Below, piece after piece: positions 59,501 to 64,000 of a DNA stretch of 64,000 nt (positions within the stretch are counted from its first letter, which is position 1; every line of letters starts with the position of its first letter). The notes beneath the pieces are model-generated. The model had not been told where the DNA came from, made no database searches, and saw nothing but the letters and a program-made list of their open reading frames with translations. Source of the DNA: Ancylomarina subtilis (GTDB lineage Bacteria > Bacteroidota > Bacteroidia > Bacteroidales > Marinifilaceae); NCBI RefSeq assembly GCF_004217115.1, contig NZ_SHKN01000007.1, positions 1 through 64,000 on the forward strand, in the 5' to 3' direction. Both the position numbers and the translations under genes were made by a program.

Positions 59501-60203
59501 GTCAGCAGAACTTCTGGCTCAATCCGAACGAGAATCTGCATGGAGAGAAATGGCTCGTCAAGTCGCCCACGAAATTAAAAATCCTTTAACTCCAATGAAG
59601 CTAAGCATTCAGTTTCTTTTGCGTCGTTACGAGGATCAATCTCCGGATTGGGGCAAGCATCTCAAGCAAGTCAGCGAAACACTCATTCATCAGATAGATA
59701 CCCTTTCGTCCATTGCAACAGCATTTTCAAATTTTGCCAAAATGCCCGAGGCAAAGGCTGAAGATTTAAACCTGGTCGACATTTTGAAACATGCGCTTTC
59801 ACTTTATAAAAATGACAAACATGAGATTGAACTCAAACTAAATGGAATTGAAGAAGCCATGGCGAGTGTGGATAGAGAGCAGTTTGTTCGTATCTATGTC
59901 AACCTGATAAACAATGCCATCGAATCCATTCCAACTGATCAGGATGGAAAAATAATTATCGAATTGAATGAAGAAGCGGATTACTGGCTTAGCTCGGTTT
60001 CTGACACGGGCAAGGGCGTTGATCCTAAAATTAAAGGTCGACTTTTCTATCCAAACTTTACCACAAAATCAAGTGGAATGGGACTGGGACTCGCCATAGT
60101 TAAAAATAGCGTGGTGCAGGCTGGTGGCGAAATTTGGGTTGAATCAGAATTGGGTAAAGGAAGTTGTTTTTACGTCAAAATACCAAAACTGATCAAGAGC
60201 TAA
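56541..60203 (+). CDS. Large multi-membrane-span histidine kinase, NtrY-like
   Basis: This 1220-residue sensor kinase has TM1 at 5-24, an extracytoplasmic segment (25-205) and a bundle of about eight helices (210-470). A second extracytoplasmic region (470-710), helices near 711-735 and 752-770, another sensor segment (775-915) and a final helix (919-940) follow. Then come HAMP and the kinase core: H-box AHEIKNPLTPMKL with His1010, N-box NLINNAIESIP and G-boxes DTGKGVDP and GMGLGLAIV. The HAMP and H-box resemble NtrY. The start is TTG 56541: an in-frame stop lies at 56523 and no ATG comes between. There is no adjacent NtrC-type partner gene. Confidence 0.9.
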   Translation: MKKNKFIIFLLVVLSLSLLTGILIDSQANAKKNTKNKLDHFQKVFLEKENLLDEFTGYLAETLSKQDEFIFDTDNLNTEENELKNRELSLFALEKDSLIYWSNNSINLPYSIINKNFESKVAFIDNAWFYIKKTQYKNKQLLGLILIQQEYSYENKYLKKHFAKAFDLSDSYIIQFHSDDPNAIKNKKGETLFSLEKEKDNFLFQTDFNKAVYFYFLSLLFGILLAIQIIRIKKKLWYRTIGIFIFGLLMIGLRYIMLSKGIPSVFSSMELFSPVLFASSFYFPSLGDFAINSFFIFSFIYAYTKYLPHQVLLRNKALTFSYIFLFINLLFFSLLYATINILFKNLVLDSSLSFQMFEIKSNWIYSMFGMVVLIQLFYSLILLGKLTNKSIKDKISLPLRLVAIILFFGGFTLVKTLMGMPIEWLGVLFELSLLFAIIFIEQYTKPSYSHTFFISLLLAVSIFIGNRINTYSSQKEKQVRVIESLNLSSEYSPTSETLLIELEKKIKSDTLLKKLCKRPIINENEIINLLQTRFFIGYWEQFHTQITVCSENDELNVEPDNQIRNCYEFFEEMILKNGEMIVGSNFYNLNEYDGMISYLGIIEFQSEKAKPHRLFIRLDSKSRSQGLGYPDLLLDEKVQLQATGKDYSYGKYRNGKLIASSGSFNYYLNDAGFGKSKENHAWIKRDHYTHLIYRFGENSIVLSSPEVTWLKKFITIPYVFILFYIFTIIIGFIERFPWRLRLKYSFKYRIQYSITAVLMLFFLLLGGGSVYYNIQQFNQKHNKELSEKLQIIKQEIIQDLQFKASKEVITERLQQISNLIFADIHLYDTSGKLIASSRHEIFEKKLQGQQMNFSAFYQLFYKERTHFIHKEKIGNMEYLSAYESLVDANNQRLAFINLPYFIKSQDLKSELFNLILTGINLHLFMILIAIFVSIIISNKITQPLRLIENKLQSARLGTHSAAIEYNKNDEIGSLVRVYNKMLLDLEQSAELLAQSERESAWREMARQVAHEIKNPLTPMKLSIQFLLRRYEDQSPDWGKHLKQVSETLIHQIDTLSSIATAFSNFAKMPEAKAEDLNLVDILKHALSLYKNDKHEIELKLNGIEEAMASVDREQFVRIYVNLINNAIESIPTDQDGKIIIELNEEADYWLSSVSDTGKGVDPKIKGRLFYPNFTTKSSGMGLGLAIVKNSVVQAGGEIWVESELGKGSCFYVKIPKLIKS

Positions 60204-60228
60204 TTCCATTCCAACCGATTGGTCAGTC

Positions 60229-60822
60229 TTATTTGACCTCATCCATGGTGATTAGATTATTAAGAATCGCATAAACAGTCAAACCTGAAACCGACTTAAT
60301 CCCCAGTTTCTGGGTGATATTTTTTCGATGCGTCACAACCGTATGAATACTAATAAAAAGTTGGTCGGCAATTTCTTTATTGGTCAGTCCCAAGGCAATA
60401 TGCTTTAAGATATTCTTTTCGCGTGCACTAATCGGCTCATCAGATTTTTCAACTTTCTTATTTCTTTCCAAATCCTTTTTCACACCTTCCAAACAATCAA
60501 GTATCTTGCTTTGTGTATCCTCATAATGTAAAAAAGCATCCTCATCGAATTTTCCCTCATCTTTATTTTTGTTGGAAATAATCACAAGCTTACACGCTTT
60601 TAATTTGGCACACCCATTCTTAATCAATTCATAATTCCCATCAAAAAGATCGGGGTTTAGAATAAGCATATTGGGTTTAAGGGTGTTTAGGCTTTCAAAC
60701 AGGCCTTCCGCTTTATCCATCTTATGAATGACATGATTATCTCCCAGACTCTGAAGAACCGCACATAAACCTTTCTGAATCAGATATGAAGTTTCTGCAA
60801 CAACAATTGTAATATTATTCAT
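60229..60822 (-). CDS. LuxR-type regulator with degenerate receiver
   Basis: This 197-residue protein has a receiver-like domain (1-120) and a LuxR/NarL helix-turn-helix (about 132-190; ISAREKNILKHIALGLTNKEIAD). The receiver lacks key residues: the usual phosphoacceptor Asp is Asn56 (LILNPD), and the acidic pair is reduced to Glu10. Phosphorylation is therefore unlikely, and it may respond to another signal or act constitutively. It lies 9 bases after the hemerythrin gene, so both are expressed from the promoter at 61779-61809. Confidence 0.85.
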   Translation of the reverse strand: MNNITIVVAETSYLIQKGLCAVLQSLGDNHVIHKMDKAEGLFESLNTLKPNMLILNPDLFDGNYELIKNGCAKLKACKLVIISNKNKDEGKFDEDAFLHYEDTQSKILDCLEGVKKDLERNKKVEKSDEPISAREKNILKHIALGLTNKEIADQLFISIHTVVTHRKNITQKLGIKSVSGLTVYAILNNLITMDEVK

Positions 60823-60831
60823 AGCTCTGGT

Positions 60832-61560
60832 TTAAATCAATTCTGTAACAGCTTTTTCCATCGAAATCATCTTTGGAACCAAAACTTTATCCTCAATTCG
60901 GGAATGGTAATTCAGGTCCTGCTCTAACATAAAAAGCAACTGGATAATCTTATGATAAAGATTTGTATTTCTGGGAGGAGTCAGATATTTTATCATGATG
61001 GTTTTTAAATCCATCAACTTTTCTTCCACATCATCATGTCCTTCCTGATAAATTGAAATTGAGAAAGATTCAAAAATTTTTCTATTCAAATCAGAAACAA
61101 TACCCGACGTACAAATCTCCTCAACGGCCAAAACATATGGAAATACCACATCCTCCTCGTGCAAAATATGCTCAGTTAATTCATTCTTATAACCTTCGAA
61201 AAAATTCCGAATAAGAAGAATATACTTTTCATCTTCAGCTTCGGCATGCTGCAAAGATTCTATCAAACCTTCAATTTCAGTAAGCTTCTCATTCAAATAA
61301 CTTGAGTGAGTCATTTTTAAATAAGCAACAATATCTTTTGAGGGGATGGTTTGTAATTCTTCTTTAGGAAAATAGTCTTTATCGTGATACGTGTTAACCA
61401 ATTGCAAAAAGAAATTAAGATCAACATCCGTTTCTTCACAAATCTCTTTCACGCTTTTATCTCCGAAACCCAGGTTAATTCCAAAACGATAAATCACGGG
61501 AATCAACATGTAATTCATTTGAATGACATCCGCCATTTTCATATCCTTAGTAATTCGCAT
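60832..61560 (-). CDS. Hemerythrin domain protein, RIC/ScdA-like
   Basis: This protein has an N-terminal DUF542-like segment (MADVIQMNYMLIPVIYRFGIN) followed by a hemerythrin four-helix bundle with the iron-ligand pattern HDKDY, HILHEEDVVFPYV and a late HSRIEDKVLVPKM. Relatives (RIC, YtfE, ScdA) repair iron-sulfur clusters after nitrosative or oxidative stress; that role is inferred. The usual CysCys of DUF542 is absent (FGINLGFGD). The frame extends to 61629, but that ATG lies inside a leader hairpin (61619-61661), so Met at 61560 is preferred, giving about 242 residues. Confidence 0.8.
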   Translation of the reverse strand: MRITKDMKMADVIQMNYMLIPVIYRFGINLGFGDKSVKEICEETDVDLNFFLQLVNTYHDKDYFPKEELQTIPSKDIVAYLKMTHSSYLNEKLTEIEGLIESLQHAEAEDEKYILLIRNFFEGYKNELTEHILHEEDVVFPYVLAVEEICTSGIVSDLNRKIFESFSISIYQEGHDDVEEKLMDLKTIMIKYLTPPRNTNLYHKIIQLLFMLEQDLNYHSRIEDKVLVPKMISMEKAVTELI

Positions 61561-61618
61561 ATGATGATTTTTAATTGTTTGATAATTTAAATTACACATT
61601 ATTCTGTAGATAACAAGA

Positions 61619-61661
61619 CGAGAGCCCAAAAACAGACTATAAAGTCTGAATAGAGCTCTCG
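61619..61661 (-). promoter_or_regulatory. Leader hairpin of the hemerythrin gene
   Basis: CGAGAGC (61619-61625) pairs with GCTCTCG (61655-61661) around an inner CAGACT/AGTCTG stem (61633-61648). It lies in the 5' leader, about 60 bases before the chosen start. Confidence 0.5.
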
Positions 61662-61677
61662 AGTATAAATTGAAAAA

Positions 61678-61753
61678 CTGAAATCGGATGAAATATTAAC
61701 ACTAAAAAAGAAATATTATGGCAAAAGTTTTCTTGATCTTCATCTGATTTCAG
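61678..61753 (-). promoter_or_regulatory. Second leader hairpin with T-run and short uORF
   Basis: Arms of 15 bases (61678-61692 with 61739-61753, one G-U pair) close a 46-base loop. On the minus strand a TTTTT run follows the stem, so it could act as an attenuator. A 13-codon ORF (MKIKKTFAIIFLF, 61743-61702) starts in the first arm and ends in the loop. Confidence 0.4.
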
Positions 61754-61778
61754 CTTTCTTGGCTTTGTTTTGTTATGA

Positions 61779-61809
61779 CAAAAATAGCCTCAGAGAGATG
61801 ATACCACAA
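61779..61809 (-). promoter_or_regulatory. Promoter of the hemerythrin/LuxR operon
   Basis: On the minus strand TTG (61809-61807), a 20-base spacer and TATTTTTG (61786-61779) match the consensus. The predicted start near 61772 gives a leader of about 210 bases. Confidence 0.6.
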
Positions 61810-61826
61810 TACCAATATGTTGGTAT
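61809..61826 (-). promoter_or_regulatory. Palindrome at activator position, CRP/FNR-like
   Basis: ATACCAA-TATG-TTGGTAT is a perfect 7-4-7 palindrome centred about 45 bases before the predicted transcription start, touching the -33 element. The position and geometry fit a CRP/FNR-family activator site. The half-site is not the classical TTGAT. Confidence 0.5.
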
Positions 61827-61842
61827 TTATAAAAGTTGAAGC

Positions 61843-61888
61843 ATAAAAAAAAACGTGTGCTTATTCTGATCAGGGAATAAACACACGT
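61843..61888 (-). terminator. Terminator of der
   Basis: AACGTGTG (61852-61859) pairs with CACACGTT (61882-61889), with an inner TTATTC/GAATAA stem, followed by eight T on the minus strand. Confidence 0.85.
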
Positions 61889-61930
61889 TGTATTGTATTA
61901 TTGATAAGAGGATATCCCCTCTGTCTCAAT

Positions 61931-63238
61931 TTATTTCTTTCTTACAAAAATCTGAATGGGTACACCTGTGAAATCCCAATTATCACGAATCTGATTCTCT
62001 AGATAACGTCTGTACGAATCTTTAATATACTGAGGTAAGTTACAGTAAAATGCAAAGCTTGGTGCAAAAGTTGGTAATTGAGAAACATATTTAATTTGAA
62101 TAAATTTCCCTTTTACTGCTGGTGGTCTAAAGTTTTCAATAGCCTTAAGCATCACCTTATTCAATTCAGAAGTTTTGATCTTACGAACACGATTTTCGTA
62201 AACCATAATAGCAGATTCTAAAACTTTAATCAAACGAACTTTCTCAACTGCTGACGTAAAGACAATAGGCACATCGTTGAAAGGTGCCAAACGCTTACGA
62301 ATCTCCGCTTCAAACTCTTTCATGGTATTGGTTTCTTTGGTTAAAAGATCCCATTTATTTACCATAACAACACACCCCTTACGATTCTTAATAATCAAGT
62401 CGTAAATGGCTAAATCCTGAGCCTCAACCCCACGAGTTGCATCCAAAATCAATACACAAACATCCGCACTTTCAATCGTACGAATCGATCGCATCACTGA
62501 ATAGAACTCCAGATCTTCGTTTACCTTTGGTTTTTTACGAACACCAGCCGTATCTACCATGATAAAGTCATGCCCAAACCCTTGGAAACGTGTATGAATT
62601 GAATCACGTGTTGTCCCTGCAATATCGGTTACAATATTTCGATCAACACCCAATAATGCATTAACTGTTGACGATTTACCAACATTAGGACGACCCACAA
62701 AAGCAATACGAGGCAGATCCATATCATCTTCTTCAGGCTTCTCGATAAAATCAGCAACTACAGCGTCAAGCATATCACCCGTTCCCGATCCGTTTACCGA
62801 TGAAATTGGATAAATGACCTCACCTATTCCCAAAGAATAAAATTCATTGGCAGCAAAAATCAAATCGCTGTTATCAGCCTTATTGGCTACAACGTAAACT
62901 TTTTTCTTGGTGCGACGCAAAATCTTAGCGACAGCCTCATCGAAATCTGTGATACCGTGCTGAACATCCAATACAAATAAAATGGCATCAGATTCATCAA
63001 TTGCCAACATCACCTGCTTACGAATCTCGTCTTCAAAAACGTCATCCGAATTCACTGAGAATCCACCCGTGTCGATTAATGAAAACTCCGTTCCATTCCA
63101 ATCAGCCTTACCGTAATTTCTGTCACGAGTTACACCCGCTGTTTCATTCACAATCGCCTTACGTGTTCCTGTCAGACGATTAAATAGTGTAGATTTTCCA
63201 ACATTAGGACGACCTACAATTGCAACTATATTGCCCAT
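61931..63238 (-). CDS. der: Ribosome biogenesis GTPase Der (EngA)
   Basis: This tandem GTPase is needed for 50S subunit assembly. There are two G domains: G1 motifs GRPNVGKST near residues 8 and 182, DTGG and DTAG G3 motifs, and NKAD and NKWD G4 motifs. A C-terminal KH-like domain (about 350-435) ends in FVRKK. The 435-residue length is normal. The terminator follows. era lies 135 bases upstream on the same strand. Confidence 0.97.
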   Translation of the reverse strand: MGNIVAIVGRPNVGKSTLFNRLTGTRKAIVNETAGVTRDRNYGKADWNGTEFSLIDTGGFSVNSDDVFEDEIRKQVMLAIDESDAILFVLDVQHGITDFDEAVAKILRRTKKKVYVVANKADNSDLIFAANEFYSLGIGEVIYPISSVNGSGTGDMLDAVVADFIEKPEEDDMDLPRIAFVGRPNVGKSSTVNALLGVDRNIVTDIAGTTRDSIHTRFQGFGHDFIMVDTAGVRKKPKVNEDLEFYSVMRSIRTIESADVCVLILDATRGVEAQDLAIYDLIIKNRKGCVVMVNKWDLLTKETNTMKEFEAEIRKRLAPFNDVPIVFTSAVEKVRLIKVLESAIMVYENRVRKIKTSELNKVMLKAIENFRPPAVKGKFIQIKYVSQLPTFAPSFAFYCNLPQYIKDSYRRYLENQIRDNWDFTGVPIQIFVRKK

Positions 63239-63373
63239 TTCTTAATTATTTTTCATTCTTGATACCACAGAGGGTTCAAGAATTTTTATTCAAATTTATT
63301 TGAGCGAATACGTCGTCTCTCATAGACTGTTCAATCACTCATCTCCTAAAAAGGATACTTATATTTTATTCTC

Positions 63374-64000
63374 TTACTGTTGGTAACCAAAGCCCTTAAG
63401 CTGAGAATCTTTACTTCTCCAGTCTTTTGCAACCTTCACATAGAGTTGTAAGAAAACTTTTTTTCCAAAAAATGCTTCTATATCTTTTCGGGCATCAGTA
63501 CCCACTTTTTTCAAAGCAGCTCCTTTATGACCAATGATAATCCCTTTCTGCGAAGTTCTCTCCACATTTATAACGGCCATAATCCTTATGATTTTTGGCT
63601 CTTCCTTATATTCCTCAACTTCAACCTCAACGCTATAAGGCACCTCCTTGTCGTAATTTATCAAGACCTTCTCTCGAATAATTTCTGTTACGAAGAAACG
63701 TGCTGGCAAATCGGTCACCTCATCCTTTGCAAAATAAGGAGGTCCTTCAGGAAGCAATTCAAGAATACGGTTGAATAGATTTTCTACATTGAAATTTTCC
63801 TTGGCAGACATAGGGAAAATTTCTGCCTGAGGAATTTTCTCTTTCCAACGATCGTACAGCTTAAGCAGTTTAGCCTGATCAGTCAGGTCAATTTTATTCA
63901 GAATCAACAAAACAGGAACAGTTGCACCTTGAACTTTTTTCAAAAACTCTTCATTTTTGTCGATCGTTTCAACCACATCAGTCACATACAGAATGATATC
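63374..64000 (-). CDS. era: GTPase Era, 3' part (cut by window edge)
   Basis: This is a 16S rRNA-binding GTPase for 30S maturation. Visible are the G4 motif NKID, the SAKENFNVENLF G5 region and the C-terminal KH domain with IIIGHKGAALKKVGTDAR. The reading frame is open to the right edge of the window, where the sequence before the GTG-like VTD codon reads DIILY, so the N-terminal G domain lies outside. Only about 209 residues are present. It is followed by der, a common pairing in Bacteroidota. Confidence 0.93.
   Translation of the reverse strand, partial: DIILYVTDVVETIDKNEEFLKKVQGATVPVLLILNKIDLTDQAKLLKLYDRWKEKIPQAEIFPMSAKENFNVENLFNRILELLPEGPPYFAKDEVTDLPARFFVTEIIREKVLINYDKEVPYSVEVEVEEYKEEPKIIRIMAVINVERTSQKGIIIGHKGAALKKVGTDARKDIEAFFGKKVFLQLYVKVAKDWRSKDSQLKGFGYQQ

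Noticed and set aside
61719-61748. Plus-strand nine-codon ORF MAKVFLIFI in the hemerythrin leader
   Set aside because: No plus-strand promoter reads through it; the minus-strand reading is better placed.

Overview
The window reads as chromosomal DNA of a marine-type member of the Bacteroidota (Bacteroidia, possibly near Marinifilaceae or Marinilabiliales; the lineage is inference). It is AT-rich and lacks Shine-Dalgarno sites. Promoters match the Bacteroidota form TTG-N19-21-TAnnTTTG. Markers of the phylum include a PorE-like type IX secretion lipoprotein, glutamine synthetase III, a SecD-SecF fusion, CarboxypepD_reg/OMP barrel proteins and several Bacteroidota-centred DUF families (2851, 4783, TIGR02757). 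No prophage, insertion sequence, CRISPR array or plasmid function was seen; gene content is mostly core and housekeeping.

Layout. 1-417: no gene, but two near-identical leftward promoters and an inverted repeat. 495-6421 (minus): K+ channel/TrkA protein, DUF2851, pyrF, prfA, purM. 6530-8629: PorE-like protein. 8855-11044: glutamine synthetase III (glnN). 11309-15908 (minus): an operon-like run of response regulator, exported histidine phosphatase, exported PPP-type phosphatase and exported CotH-kinase-like protein. 16163-16435: three tRNA-Phe genes. 16561-18422: M16 peptidase and O-methyltransferase. 18497-21946: an 1149-residue GAF/receiver-like/PEP-synthase-N protein. 22130-23485: glutamate dehydrogenase. 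23540-29422: His-rich exported protein, NDH-2, RidA, lipoprotein, valS. 30145-37694: mdh, outer-membrane barrel, retropepsin-like protease, secDF. 37867-41368: tatA, Na+/Ca2+ exchanger, lolD-like ATPase, TIGR02757, trmN6. 41424-43563 (minus): lipoprotein and saccharopine dehydrogenase-like protein. 43993-46608: mutS. 46877-47048: tRNA-Gly and tRNA-Leu. 47099-52130: small conserved genes (DUF2284, DUF2059, DUF2007, a metallo-beta-lactamase fold protein, ybaK, a Gate-domain membrane protein). 52722-54227: a second glutamine synthetase. 54512-60203: ung, DUF4783, rlmH and a 1220-residue NtrY-like histidine kinase. 60229-61560 (minus): LuxR-type regulator and hemerythrin/RIC-like protein. 61931-64000 (minus): der and the 3' part of era.

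Themes. Nitrogen assimilation is concentrated here (glnN, glnA, gdhA), and both glutamine synthetase genes have long upstream regions that share a G-tract motif. Envelope biogenesis is the second theme (PorE, SecDF, TatA, LolD-like, outer-membrane barrel). The most interesting candidate for an undescribed system is the 11309-15908 run. It puts a predicted exported CotH-type kinase beside two exported phosphatases, headed by an NtrC-family regulator that has lost its sigma-54 loop. This could be an extracytoplasmic phosphorylation/dephosphorylation module, but that is inference. Second is the hemerythrin/LuxR pair, whose promoter carries a palindrome placed like a CRP/FNR activator site and whose leader is highly structured.
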